Position numbers and translations under genes: made by a program | The notes under the pieces: model-generated | Told to the model about the DNA's origin: nothing | Database searches by the model: none | What the model saw: the letters and a program-made list of their open reading frames with translations, nothing else | DNA from: Demequina flava | GTDB taxonomy: Bacteria; Actinomycetota; Actinomycetes; Actinomycetales; Demequinaceae | Direction: 5' to 3' | Length of the DNA stretch: 64,000 nucleotides | Assembly: GCF_000975035.1 (NCBI RefSeq) | Contig: NZ_BBRA01000001.1 | Location: 822,788 to 886,787, forward strand | Shown here: positions 36,196 through 44,338 of the stretch, piece by piece | Numbering within the stretch: position 1 is the first letter of the stretch | How the letters are laid out: every line of letters begins with the position of its first letter

Positions 36196-36786
36196 CTCTG
36201 GGAGAAGTGAGTCAGGCGTTCGAGCCTCAAAGACAACGGTCGATCTCAGTTGCTCGAGGTAGCTCCGGTCACCCTTGGCGTAGGCATTGACAGCGCCCAG
36301 CACTGCGTCGGCTATCCATAGGAGTGACTCGTCCCCGCCACGAAGGTGCTCAATACGAAGGCGCGGGTCCAGGCCCGCGTGACGTAGCGCAGTCAGGTGA
36401 GCAACGTCCTGTCGGTCCTGAGCGGGGCTTCGACTCTCAAGTGTCAGATCGACAACCTCCATCGAGGCAAGCTCACGGTAAAGCGTTTCTAGACATTTCC
36501 GTCTGTACCGGTCGACTTTGCGGCGTTGCGCGTCGAGATGGGTCACGATCACGTTGAGCGACCCCAGGGAAGAGATCGCCTCGATCATTTCGCGCTTGCG
36601 TGAACCCGACTCATCCGTCCAGTGCCACTTCACCTGACCGGGCTTCAAGAGACGTCTCAGGGACAGGCGAGTATCAACACAGGCATCTTCAGCGATCAGA
36701 GCGGCACACAGCAGATACTCTTGTTGTGCCTCGCCGCGCATCGCGATTGATTCGTCGACAAACGCGCGAAGCGGCGAATTCGACAT
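36178..36786 (-). CDS. DUF3800-like protein
   Basis: 202 aa, soluble. The start LRAFVDESIAMRG, with Asp-Glu-Ser on the first strand, and the following EYLLCAALIAED resemble DUF3800, an RNase H-like fold of unknown function often met in accessory regions. A later HLDAQRRKVDRYRRKCLETLYREL helix and a final acidic segment fit a metal-dependent nuclease core but I cannot name all catalytic residues. The ATG is 7 nt after a TAGCGT -10 box; 36 more codons upstream lie in the promoter region and are rejected. Divergent from the HNH gene. Confidence 0.55.
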   Translation of the reverse strand: MSNSPLRAFVDESIAMRGEAQQEYLLCAALIAEDACVDTRLSLRRLLKPGQVKWHWTDESGSRKREMIEAISSLGSLNVIVTHLDAQRRKVDRYRRKCLETLYRELASMEVVDLTLESRSPAQDRQDVAHLTALRHAGLDPRLRIEHLRGGDESLLWIADAVLGAVNAYAKGDRSYLEQLRSTVVFEARTPDSLLPENDEGP

Positions 36787-36793
36787 GACGGTG

Positions 36794-36799
36794 ACGCTA
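36794..36799 (-). promoter_or_regulatory. -10 box, leaderless promoter of the DUF3800-like gene
   Basis: On the minus strand TAGCGT ends 7 nt before the ATG at 36786. Confidence 0.55.
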
Positions 36800-36856
36800 C
36801 CGACGGCATCCGACATGGGCCGCGAGCACGTCCCATGCCGTTGATAGTGGTGGCGA

Positions 36857-36862
36857 TAGCAT
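36857..36862 (+). promoter_or_regulatory. -10 box, leaderless promoter of the HNH gene
   Basis: TAGCAT ends 6 nt before the GTG at 36869. Confidence 0.55.
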
Positions 36863-36868
36863 CGCGCT

Positions 36869-37288
36869 GTGACCAGCCCGCGCCGCCGACGCAATTCCGC
36901 GAATCAGTCGGCCGCGACGCGCGCCCGCTACGCCAAGCGCCGCAAGAACCGCATGGCGCGGGTCGACAACGACCTTGAGCCAGGCCAATGGGATGCGCTC
37001 GTCGCCGCATGGGGTGGGTGCGCCTACTGCGGCGCGACAGGCGGGGCACTCCAGAAGGATTGCGTCCAGCCCATCTCCCGAGGCGGCCGGTACACCCTCG
37101 ACAACGTGGTGCCAGCGTGCGCCTCGTGCAATGCGAGCAAGCACAACGACGAGGTCACCGGGTGGCTACGTCGCAAAAAGTACGACGAGGGCGCCTTCCT
37201 CCTGAAGCACGCGCAGATCCAGCGGGCGCTCCGGGCTCAAGGGGACGCCACGCCGGGGGCCGCACCAGAGACCACGCCGGACACATAG
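36869..37288 (+). CDS. HNH endonuclease family protein
   Basis: 139 aa. The zinc knuckle CAYCG (residue ~51) pairs with CASCN, and between them lies DCVQPISRGGRYTLDNVVPAC in pieces. The conserved Asn and the second Cys pair are present. The first His of the usual D-H-V-x-P motif is Cys here (KDCVQP), so nuclease activity is not assured. The N-terminus is very basic (SPRRRRNSANQS, RYAKRRKNR). GTG start, leaderless. Stands between the DUF3800-like gene and menD, with 11 nt to the menD stop. Confidence 0.78.
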   Translation: MTSPRRRRNSANQSAATRARYAKRRKNRMARVDNDLEPGQWDALVAAWGGCAYCGATGGALQKDCVQPISRGGRYTLDNVVPACASCNASKHNDEVTGWLRRKKYDEGAFLLKHAQIQRALRAQGDATPGAAPETTPDT

Positions 37289-37299
37289 AGCCCCGGAGG

Positions 37300-38964
37300 T
37301 CAGCGCAGCCGCGCCTCCACGACTTCAATACCCACTGGAGCCTTCGCGAGCGCCTTGGCCAAAGCATCGGCCGACTTCACCGCCGTATGCCCCACCCCGT
37401 AGCCCGCGCACAGGCTCGCGAGATCCGCACCGTGCGGCGTGGTGAAGACCCGCTCGACGTTCTCGGGCGGCGCCGCGGAGTGCTCGAGGCCGCCAAAAAT
37501 GGTCCCTCCCCCGTCGTTCACCACCACGATGCGCAAGCGCGGACGCTGCTCGCGCGGGCCCACGAGGAGACCACCAACGTCGTGGAGGAACGTGACGTCC
37601 CCCATGAGCGCATGCACGGGGCGACCGGCCGCGAGCGCGACACCGACCGCCGTGGCAACCGTCCCGTCAATCCCGGCCAGGCCCCGGTTGGCAAGCAACG
37701 TGGGCGCCTGCCCCACGGCCCACGCCGGCCCAATGCGGTCCAGCGCTCGGATGGAGCCCGAGGAACCAATCACGGCAACGTCGCCCGCTGACAACGCGTC
37801 GAGGAAAACCCGGCCAACCGCCCGCTTGCCCCAGGGCCGCTCGTCGGCGACCACGGCATCGGCCGCCTGCCTCCACTCACGAAGCCACGGCGAATCTCCC
37901 AGCTCAATGCGACCGTCGTCCCGGCTCGTCCAATTCGCGGGCACGGACCGGAGGATGCGGTCGGCGTGCCGCGGGGCCTCGCGCCAGCGCGCACCGTGGC
38001 CTGCAATCATCAACGCGGGGGCCCGGGAGATCAGCGCCTGGATGGGTCGGGACAGCGTGGGGCGGCCAATCACGATCACCTGATGCACGCGGTCCGCGAG
38101 ATCCTGGCCGTCACGGGTCGCAAGCAAATCCAAATACCGGCCGATGCAGGCGTCACCTTCGCGCGCACCTGACGTGGGTTCGGCGAGCAGTGGCCAGCCG
38201 TGAGCCTCCGCGACCTGGCGGGCGACGTCGCCCGCACCGTCACCTGCGATGACGAGTCCGCGCTCGACGTCGGGCAGCGGAGGCGGGGTCTCGACTACGG
38301 GCGTGCCATACGAGCCTTGCGATGGAGATGGGTCCACATGGGGCGGGTCATCCCACACGCCGTTGTCAGGCCCAAGCGGGTCACGGAACTCAAGATCCAG
38401 GTGAACGGGACCAGCGGTACCGGTCATGTCATCGCGTGCCGGGTCGCCCATGGCAACGGCCACGGCGCGAGCGGCGAGGAGGGCGGCGCGGCCTGGCTCG
38501 TCCCCTGGCTCGGGCGCTGCCGAGGTCGCTTCCCAGCGCACAAAAGTGCCGAAGATGCCTTCCTGGTCCGTGGTCTGGTTCGCGCCCACGCCGCGCAGTT
38601 CACGCGGGCGGTCGGCGGTCAGCAGCAAGAGCGGGACGCCTGCGTGGTGGGCCTCCATCACCGCCGGCAAGAGATTGCCCACGGCGGTCCCGGACGTGGT
38701 GATGATTGCGACAGGTCGCGGGGTCCCGGTGGCGGCGCGGCCTCGCGCGATACCGAGTGCGAGGAACGCTGCGCTGCGCTCGTCGATGCGCACGTGAAGG
38801 TTGACACGGGGAGCCCCCAGCGGCGGATTCCCTGAGCCGGCCTCCGCGAGGGCATGCGCCAACGGGCCCGAGCGGGAGCCCGGGCACAGCACGTAGTCCT
38901 CGACGCCCAACTGCGCGAGGGTCGCGACAAGCTCGCGCGCAAAAGGCGCGGAAGGGTTACTCAT
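37300..38964 (-). CDS. menD: SEPHCHC synthase (2-succinyl-5-enolpyruvyl-6-hydroxy-3-cyclohexene-1-carboxylate synthase)
   Basis: 554 aa thiamine-diphosphate enzyme joining isochorismate and 2-oxoglutarate. The N-terminal catalytic loop VLCPGSRSGPLAHAL, the Glu-bearing RIDERSAAFLALGIAR, and TADRPRELRGVGANQTTDQ are MenD hallmarks. The ThDP-magnesium motif GDVTFLHDVGGLL to VVNDGGGTIF is near the C-terminus. The ATG overlaps the menC stop by 4 nt; a start 34 codons further up would read through menC and is rejected. Second gene of a menC-menD operon. Confidence 0.94.
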   Translation of the reverse strand: MSNPSAPFARELVATLAQLGVEDYVLCPGSRSGPLAHALAEAGSGNPPLGAPRVNLHVRIDERSAAFLALGIARGRAATGTPRPVAIITTSGTAVGNLLPAVMEAHHAGVPLLLLTADRPRELRGVGANQTTDQEGIFGTFVRWEATSAAPEPGDEPGRAALLAARAVAVAMGDPARDDMTGTAGPVHLDLEFRDPLGPDNGVWDDPPHVDPSPSQGSYGTPVVETPPPLPDVERGLVIAGDGAGDVARQVAEAHGWPLLAEPTSGAREGDACIGRYLDLLATRDGQDLADRVHQVIVIGRPTLSRPIQALISRAPALMIAGHGARWREAPRHADRILRSVPANWTSRDDGRIELGDSPWLREWRQAADAVVADERPWGKRAVGRVFLDALSAGDVAVIGSSGSIRALDRIGPAWAVGQAPTLLANRGLAGIDGTVATAVGVALAAGRPVHALMGDVTFLHDVGGLLVGPREQRPRLRIVVVNDGGGTIFGGLEHSAAPPENVERVFTTPHGADLASLCAGYGVGHTAVKSADALAKALAKAPVGIEVVEARLR

Positions 38965-39851
38965 ACGATCACCTCGAGTGTTCCTGGCACCATGCGGCCA
39001 TGAGCCGGTAGCCACGTGTGAGCGACAGTATCGGTGGCCAGCAGCGCGCCGGTGCCCAGTCCGCACGCAAGGGGTTCGCGTGGGAGCGCCCGTGCGAGCG
39101 CGAGCCCGGCCGCGAGGCCTACCGAAGACTCCATCGCACTGGAGACCACGACGTCTCTGTCGCCCACGCTGTCAGCGATCTCGAGCGCCCTGCGCACCCC
39201 TCCCAAAGGCTGAGCCTTGAGGATAAAGACGTCGGCAGCATCGGCCCTCAGAACGTCCTGGGCGGTACCCGGCATGCGGATGGACTCGTCGGCAGCGATG
39301 GGGACCTCGACGTTGCGGCGCAAATGGGCGAGGTCCTCGACGGATGCGACGGGTTGCTCGGCGTATTGGAGGCCGGCGCCTCCGGCAGAGCGAGCCGCGG
39401 CATCGAGGCGTGGCAGGCAACGGATGGCCTCGTCCAGATCCCAGCCGCCGTTGACGTCGACGCGGATGCGGCCCTTGGGCCCCACAGCGTCCGCGACTGC
39501 TTCGATGCGCGCGATGTCGTGGGCCAGGTCGGAGCCGCCGCCCACCTTGACCTTCGCGGTCGTGCAGCCGCCACGGGTGGCGAAGTCCCGGGCCTCGTCT
39601 GGACCGACAAGAGGGACGATGCTGTTGGTAGCCACGCTGTCGCGTTGCGCCTGGGGCCACTCACCTCGGGCGGCCTCCATGGCGGAGCGCCACCAGCGGG
39701 TCGCGCGCTCGGCGTCGTAGTCGGGAAACGGGCTGTACTCGCCCCAACGGCGCGTGCCGTCATCGGCAATGGTGGAGATGAGAACGCCGGTGCGGCGGGT
39801 GGTCGCGCGGAAACGCGTCGAGAGCTCGACGGAAAAGGGCCGGAACTCCAT
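38961..39851 (-). CDS. menC: o-Succinylbenzoate synthase
   Basis: 296 aa enolase-superfamily dehydratase making o-succinylbenzoate from SHCHC. The catalytic lysine lies in AKVKVGG, the metal Asp in RVDVNGGWD, the Glu in QYAEQPV, and the third acidic ligand in AADES; the second Lys is in ILKAQPLGG. The ATG at 39851 lies 6 nt after TAGTCT and so is taken as the leaderless start; the GTG two codons up would fall within the promoter spacing. Divergent from menB. Confidence 0.93.
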   Translation of the reverse strand: MEFRPFSVELSTRFRATTRRTGVLISTIADDGTRRWGEYSPFPDYDAERATRWWRSAMEAARGEWPQAQRDSVATNSIVPLVGPDEARDFATRGGCTTAKVKVGGGSDLAHDIARIEAVADAVGPKGRIRVDVNGGWDLDEAIRCLPRLDAAARSAGGAGLQYAEQPVASVEDLAHLRRNVEVPIAADESIRMPGTAQDVLRADAADVFILKAQPLGGVRRALEIADSVGDRDVVVSSAMESSVGLAAGLALARALPREPLACGLGTGALLATDTVAHTWLPAHGRMVPGTLEVIV

Positions 39852-39857
39852 GGCCAC

Positions 39858-39863
39858 AGACTA
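39858..39863 (-). promoter_or_regulatory. -10 box, leaderless promoter of menC-menD
   Basis: On the minus strand TAGTCT ends 6 nt before the ATG at 39851. Confidence 0.6.
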
Positions 39864-39904
39864 CGCGCCCCGGGCCTGGCGGCGGTGCTTCACCGGTGCC
39901 CGAC

Positions 39905-39910
39905 TACCCT
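39905..39910 (+). promoter_or_regulatory. -10 box, leaderless promoter of menB
   Basis: TACCCT ends 6 nt before the ATG at 39917. Confidence 0.6.
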
Positions 39911-39916
39911 GGGAGC

Positions 39917-40846
39917 ATGAGCATCCCGGCCTCCGTTTCCGACACCTTCGACGCTGAGCAGTGGCGTGCCATTGACGGCTTCCCCGACGGCGACATCACC
40001 TATCACCGGTGGGTCTCGCGCGACGGCGACGAGGTGCGCGATCTGCCGGCCGTGCGCATCGCCTTCAACCGGCCCGAGGTGCGCAACGCCTTCCGCCCGC
40101 AGACCGTCGACGAGCTGTACCGGGCGCTCGACCACGCGCGCATGACCGCCGATGTGGCCGCCGTCATTCTCACCGGCAACGGCCCCGCGCCCAAGGACGG
40201 CGTGTGGGCGTTCTGCTCCGGCGGCGACCAGCGCATCCGTGGACGCGACGGCTATCTCTACGAGGGCTCGGCAGCCGATGCTCCTGCCCACGGCGGGCGC
40301 CTACACATCCTCGAAGTGCAACGCCTCATGCGCACGATGCCCAAGGTGACGATCGCAGCGGTCAACGGCTGGGCCGCCGGTGGTGGGCACTCTTTGAACG
40401 TCGTGGCGGACCTGTCAATCGCGTCGCTCGAGCACGCACGGTTCAAGCAGACGGACGCCAACGTGGGGTCGTTCGATGCTGGGTACGGTTCCGCTCTGTT
40501 GGCCCGTCAGGTGGGCGACAAGCGGGCGCGCGAGATCTTCTTCCTGGCGCGCGAATACTCGGCGACCGATGCCGCCGAGTGGGGTGTCGTCAACGAAGCA
40601 GTGCCGCATGCCGACCTGGAGGCGACTGCGCTCGAGTACGCGAAGACGATCGCCACCAAGTCGCCGCAGGCGATTCGCATGCTGAAGTACGCGTTCAACT
40701 TGGCCGACGATGGGCTCGCCGGTCAGCAGGTGTTCGCCGGTGAAGCGACCCGCATGGCGTACATGACGGATGAGGCGCAGGAGGGCCGCGATGCGTTCCT
40801 CGAACGCCGCGACCCGGACTGGCGGAAGTTTCCGTACGCGTTCTAG
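39917..40846 (+). CDS. menB: 1,4-Dihydroxy-2-naphthoyl-CoA synthase
   Basis: 309 aa crotonase-fold enzyme that closes the second ring of menaquinone. Oxyanion-hole stretches WAFCSGGDQRIRG and NGWAAGGGHSLNVVADL are present, the catalytic Asp is in NVGSFDAGYGSALLARQVG, and the C-terminal DPDWRKFPYAF is the MenB signature that reaches into the neighbouring subunit. It is larger than short MenB (~275 aa), with the N-terminal extension normal for actinobacteria. A hairpin follows the stop directly. Confidence 0.95.
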   Translation: MSIPASVSDTFDAEQWRAIDGFPDGDITYHRWVSRDGDEVRDLPAVRIAFNRPEVRNAFRPQTVDELYRALDHARMTADVAAVILTGNGPAPKDGVWAFCSGGDQRIRGRDGYLYEGSAADAPAHGGRLHILEVQRLMRTMPKVTIAAVNGWAAGGGHSLNVVADLSIASLEHARFKQTDANVGSFDAGYGSALLARQVGDKRAREIFFLAREYSATDAAEWGVVNEAVPHADLEATALEYAKTIATKSPQAIRMLKYAFNLADDGLAGQQVFAGEATRMAYMTDEAQEGRDAFLERRDPDWRKFPYAF

Positions 40847-40869
40847 GCGAGTCGAACCCGACTTCTCGC
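40847..40869. terminator. Hairpin after menB
   Basis: GCGAGTCG (40847-40854) pairs with CGAC-CTCGC (40859-40869, two bases bulged), starting at the stop codon. It may also serve the convergent lipoprotein gene. Confidence 0.55.
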
Positions 40870-40898
40870 TGGGCCGCCCTCTCCGTGGGGAGCCTTCT

Positions 40899-40952
40899 CC
40901 CCTGGCCGTACATACTCGGCGGGGTTTGGCTGTCCGCGCAGTCGTGGCCGTC
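40899..40952 (-). repeat. 54-nt dispersed repeat, copy C
   Basis: Reads on the minus strand from ACGGCCACGA to TATGTACGGCCAGGGG. Exactly 54 nt, like the other copies. It lies 33 nt behind the stop of the adjacent lipoprotein gene, in the sense orientation. With copy D it brackets that gene as inverted repeats. Confidence 0.75.
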
Positions 40953-40985
40953 ACTTATCGGTGAACAGGGACTGTCACGCGGCAC

Positions 40986-42065
40986 CTACTCGATAACGAC
41001 GCCGCTATCGAACTCGGTCCCGGACTCCGGAATCAGCTCGACCCACGTGTTGCCGGGGATCAGTTCAGCGGTCTCACCGGCCGGAGTCTCGATCACGTAT
41101 GGGTCGAACTGACCGGCCTTTGACCAGGTGACGTCGACGTAGGAGTCACCCGCGGCGACGATGCCGGTGCCCTCATCCGTGATGACGATGGTTTCTGGCA
41201 CGGTCGAGCCGCCGCCGGAACTATTGGGCTGAATGTCGACAAACAGGACCACGACGTTCGATGCCGACAGTTGCGTTCCGTCCGACATCACGTGCGGCGA
41301 GCCTGACTCGGACCGCATCCATGCGTCCGCGTCGCCGTCCCACTCCCACGACGGTTGCATGCGCGGCGAGGCCACAATGTCGATCGACGCGACCGACGTG
41401 CCCTCTTCCACCACGTTCGACTCTTCCGCCGGATACGCGTAGGTGAACTGCTGCGGCGGAGCATCGGCGTCAGTCTGCGCGAGGAAGTCAGCCATGGTGC
41501 CGTGCAAGTTGTGCGGGGCGGGCTTGTCGGACGTGCGGAAGAATCCGTAGCCGCCGGTGTCCTCTGCGATCAGTTCCTGACCCGAGCTACGTGCGTCACT
41601 AATGAACCCGCCCTGAGCGCCGGAGAAGACGAGGGGGCCTTCCATCGAGCCCATGATGTTCTTGTCCATGGGGCGCATCGAGCGGATGGGGCCAACCGTC
41701 TCGGGGATGTCCGACTGGAAGACCGCAACCAATCGCGAGATTCCGTACTCCACCTGCTCCTCGAACACGATGTCCGCGTACTGCAGGTTGGACTGAGGGC
41801 GCGAATCCACCGAGTTCTCGATTTTGATGGACAGCGCGGGACCAGCGAGAGCTTCCTCGTCAGCGCCCTCGGCATCGACACCGGTCAGGGGCCACACCGA
41901 CTCCGGAGTCGCGTCTGCTGGCGGGGGCGGGACCGCGCTGCGCTCCACCGGTGACGTGGACGCCGATGCTGTGGTCGCCGGCCCCTCTTCAACATCGGAG
42001 GAACAGGCGGCCAGGAGGACAACCCCCGCGGCGGCGGCAAACGGGGCAAAGCGACGCGTCATCAT
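40986..42065 (-). CDS. DUF3048 lipoprotein (YerB-like), copy 1
   Basis: 359 aa. Signal peptide with lipobox LLAAC at residues 17-21, then a Thr/Ser/Ala-rich linker and the DUF3048 domain (PLTGVDAEG, ALSIKIENS, VFEEQVEYGISRLVAVFQSDIPE, GPIRSMRPMDK). The C-terminal lobe ends in VTWSKAGQFDPYVIE and a phrase about a value limit (NTWVELIPESG). The function of the family is unknown; it is exported and membrane-anchored. A paralogue lies directly upstream. TAGACT ends 7 nt before the ATG, so it has its own leaderless promoter. Confidence 0.88.
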   Translation of the reverse strand: MMTRRFAPFAAAAGVVLLAACSSDVEEGPATTASASTSPVERSAVPPPPADATPESVWPLTGVDAEGADEEALAGPALSIKIENSVDSRPQSNLQYADIVFEEQVEYGISRLVAVFQSDIPETVGPIRSMRPMDKNIMGSMEGPLVFSGAQGGFISDARSSGQELIAEDTGGYGFFRTSDKPAPHNLHGTMADFLAQTDADAPPQQFTYAYPAEESNVVEEGTSVASIDIVASPRMQPSWEWDGDADAWMRSESGSPHVMSDGTQLSASNVVVLFVDIQPNSSGGGSTVPETIVITDEGTGIVAAGDSYVDVTWSKAGQFDPYVIETPAGETAELIPGNTWVELIPESGTEFDSGVVIE

Positions 42066-42072
42066 GGGCGCC

Positions 42073-42078
42073 AGTCTA
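42073..42078 (-). promoter_or_regulatory. -10 box, leaderless promoter of DUF3048 copy 1
   Basis: On the minus strand TAGACT ends 7 nt before the ATG at 42065. Confidence 0.6.
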
Positions 42079-42141
42079 GGAGCGCACGCACCAGTACGGC
42101 ATGACCTAGACCAGAACTATGGCGAGGCGACCGTCAAAGAA

Positions 42142-42195
42142 GTACGGCCAGGAGCAGACGGAACCCAAAATCCCGCCGAGTATGTACGGCCAGGG
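42142..42195 (+). repeat. 54-nt dispersed repeat, copy D
   Basis: TACGGCCAGGAG to TATGTACGGCCAGGGG, 54 nt. Lies 9 nt behind the stop of DUF3048 copy 2 in the opposite orientation, and upstream of copy 1. Confidence 0.75.
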
Positions 42196-42204
42196 GACAG
42201 ACGG

Positions 42205-43281
42205 CTAGGAGATATCGACCGTCGGGTTCGTTGCAACGCCCGACTGCGGCACCAGCTCGACCCACGTCTTACCGGGCTTCAGCTGAACAACCTCACCGTC
42301 GCCTTTTTCGAGCACGTAGGGGTCGAACTGCCCGGCCTTGGACCAGGTGATCTCCACATAGGAATCGCCAGCGGCCACGTAGCCAGTGCCGTCGCGCCCG
42401 GCGAGCATGGTCTCGGGGACCGAGGAGCCGCCGCTGGAGGACGTGTACTCAACATCGACCCACAGCACCACGACGTTGTCCGCGTACAACTGGGTACCGT
42501 CATCCTGCGAGTGCGGGGAGCCACCCTCGAAGCGCTGCCACACGTCGCCGTCCCAGTCCCACGACGGGGCCGAGTACTGCGACATGTAGATGTCGATCGC
42601 CGATGCGGTGGTGCCGCCGGTCACGACGTTCGACTCCTCGTAGGGGTAGGCATACTCGAACTGCTGCGGCGGAGCATCGGCATCAGTCTGCGCGATGAAG
42701 TCGGCCATGGTGCCGTAGAGGTTGTGCGGCGCGGCGCGGTTGGAGACGCGGTAGAAGCCTGCGTCGCCACGGTCGTCGATGATCGACTCTTGCCCCGAGT
42801 TGATCGTGTCGTTCACGAAGCGGCTCTGAGCACCCGAGTAGATCAGCGGACCCTCGAACGAGCCCATGATGTTCTTGTCCATGGGGCGCATCGACCGGAT
42901 GTTGCCGACGGTCTCGGGGATGTCGGACTGGTAGATCGCGACCAGACGGGAGATGCCGGACTCGACGTACTCCTCGAAGACCACGTCCGCGTTGACGAGG
43001 TTCTGCTGGGGACGGGCCGCAGCGGAGTTTTCGATCTTGATGGACAGAGCGGGGATCGCGAGCGCGTCCTCGTCGGCGCCCTCAGCATCCACGCCGGTGA
43101 GCGGCCAGACGGTGTCGGGAGCGGGGTTCTCGGGCGGCGAGGGGACTGCGCTGCGCTCGACCGGTGCCGTCGACGCGGAAGCCGTGGTCGCCGGCGCCTC
43201 TTCGACATTGGAGGCGGAGCACGCGGCCAGGAGAACAACCCCGGCGGCGGCAGCAAACGGGGTGAGGCGACGCGTCTTCAT
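42205..43281 (-). CDS. DUF3048 lipoprotein (YerB-like), copy 2
   Basis: 358 aa. Lipobox LLAAC, then the same linker and domain order as copy 1, with most motif blocks shared (GVDAEGADE, GISRLVAIYQSDIPETVG, RSMRPMDKNIMGS, APHNLYGTMADF, TWSKAGQFDPYVLE). The linker and C-terminal tail differ most. Tandem duplicates of about two-thirds identity by eye. The ATG 7 nt after TACAAT is taken as the start; an ATG three codons up overlaps the -10 box. Divergent from menE with only 35 nt between the start codons. Confidence 0.88.
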   Translation of the reverse strand: MKTRRLTPFAAAAGVVLLAACSASNVEEAPATTASASTAPVERSAVPSPPENPAPDTVWPLTGVDAEGADEDALAIPALSIKIENSAAARPQQNLVNADVVFEEYVESGISRLVAIYQSDIPETVGNIRSMRPMDKNIMGSFEGPLIYSGAQSRFVNDTINSGQESIIDDRGDAGFYRVSNRAAPHNLYGTMADFIAQTDADAPPQQFEYAYPYEESNVVTGGTTASAIDIYMSQYSAPSWDWDGDVWQRFEGGSPHSQDDGTQLYADNVVVLWVDVEYTSSSGGSSVPETMLAGRDGTGYVAAGDSYVEITWSKAGQFDPYVLEKGDGEVVQLKPGKTWVELVPQSGVATNPTVDIS

Positions 43282-43288
43282 GGCCGCC

Positions 43289-43294
43289 ATTGTA
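43289..43294 (-). promoter_or_regulatory. -10 box, leaderless promoter of DUF3048 copy 2
   Basis: On the minus strand TACAAT ends 7 nt before the ATG at 43281. It lies 10 nt from the facing menE -10 box. Confidence 0.65.
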
Positions 43295-43304
43295 TGGGTG
43301 CGCC

Positions 43305-43310
43305 TACCCT
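43305..43310 (+). promoter_or_regulatory. -10 box, leaderless promoter of menE-menA
   Basis: TACCCT ends 6 nt before the ATG at 43317. Confidence 0.65.
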
Positions 43311-43316
43311 TGGGTC

Positions 43317-44336
43317 ATGACATACGCTCGGCTGGTCGACGACGCCGCAACCGCTGTGGACGACGCCCTAAGCGGACGTGCGCGCGGAATCGCCGCACGC
43401 ACGTCCGGGTCCACGGGTGAGCCGCGCGAAGTCTTGCTGTCGGGGAAAGCCCTCAAAGCATCGGCCCTGGCCACGCTGGACCGCCTTGGCGGGCCTGCCC
43501 ACTGGCTCCTCGCGGTGCCCGCTGACCGCATCGCGGGGGCGATGGTTCACGCCCGCGTGCAGGTGGCCGATGCTTCGCTCACCCGGATCGGCGACGTCCC
43601 CTTCACGCCGGATGCGTTTTGCCGGGCGGCCGATGCCATGGAGCCCGGGCGGCGCTACGTTTCCTTGGTCCCGACTCAGGTCAGGCGGCTCCTCGCGGAT
43701 CCCAGTGGCTCACAGGCGCTCGCGAGCTTTGACGCAGTTCTTGTCGGTGGTGCCGCTCCCGGGATGGAACTGCCGGCGAACGCGATCGAGACATACGGCA
43801 TGACGGAGACTGCGGGAGGGTGCGTCTACGACGGCGTGCCGCTGCCAGGCGTCCAGGTCCGCACCAACGCCGACAACCGCATCTGCATCGCCGGTCCCAC
43901 GCTCGCCGACGGGTATGCCGACAGCGACAACAGCGCCTTCACCTCTGCTCAGGGGCTGCGCTGGTTTGTCACCAATGACGTGGGCTCCTGGGATGGGTCG
44001 CTCACGATCCACGGCCGCGCAGACGACGTCATCATCACCGGCGGACACAACGTGCATCCCTCAACCGTGGAACGCGCTGTGGCCGAGCTGCCCGGGGTGC
44101 GCGAGGCGGTGGCGGTAGGCGTGCCAGACCCCGAGTGGGGCGAGCGCGTCGCCATCGTCATCGACGCCCCTGCGCCCGCGCCAAGCCTGGCCCGCATGCG
44201 CGACGCCCTGGACCTGCCTCGGCACTCGCTCCCCCGGCAAGTGGTCGTGGTGCGGTCGGTGCCGCGCACGGAGGCTGGCAAAATCGATCGCAGTGCCGCA
44301 CGCGCTCTCGCAGCGGCAGCCGACGTCAAGGAGTAA
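43317..44336 (+). CDS. menE: o-Succinylbenzoate-CoA ligase
   Basis: 339 aa adenylate-forming enzyme, short as usual for actinobacterial MenE. ATP loop TSGSTGEPREV at 29-39, the TYGMTETAGG motif, GRADDVIITGGHNVHP with the hinge Asp, and the C-terminal lysine in EAGKIDRSA that completes adenylation. Activates o-succinylbenzoate for MenB. Forms an operon with menA, whose ATG is 2 nt behind its stop. Confidence 0.92.
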   Translation: MTYARLVDDAATAVDDALSGRARGIAARTSGSTGEPREVLLSGKALKASALATLDRLGGPAHWLLAVPADRIAGAMVHARVQVADASLTRIGDVPFTPDAFCRAADAMEPGRRYVSLVPTQVRRLLADPSGSQALASFDAVLVGGAAPGMELPANAIETYGMTETAGGCVYDGVPLPGVQVRTNADNRICIAGPTLADGYADSDNSAFTSAQGLRWFVTNDVGSWDGSLTIHGRADDVIITGGHNVHPSTVERAVAELPGVREAVAVGVPDPEWGERVAIVIDAPAPAPSLARMRDALDLPRHSLPRQVVVVRSVPRTEAGKIDRSAARALAAAADVKE

Positions 44337-44338
44337 GC

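Noticed and set aside
40851..40869. GTCGAACCCGAC resembling a tRNA T-arm behind menB
   Set aside because: No acceptor, D or anticodon arms could be built around it; it is part of a terminator-like hairpin.
44135..44338. Long upstream extension of menA
   Set aside because: It lies in menE; AAGGAG directly before 44339 and the family length support the shorter protein.
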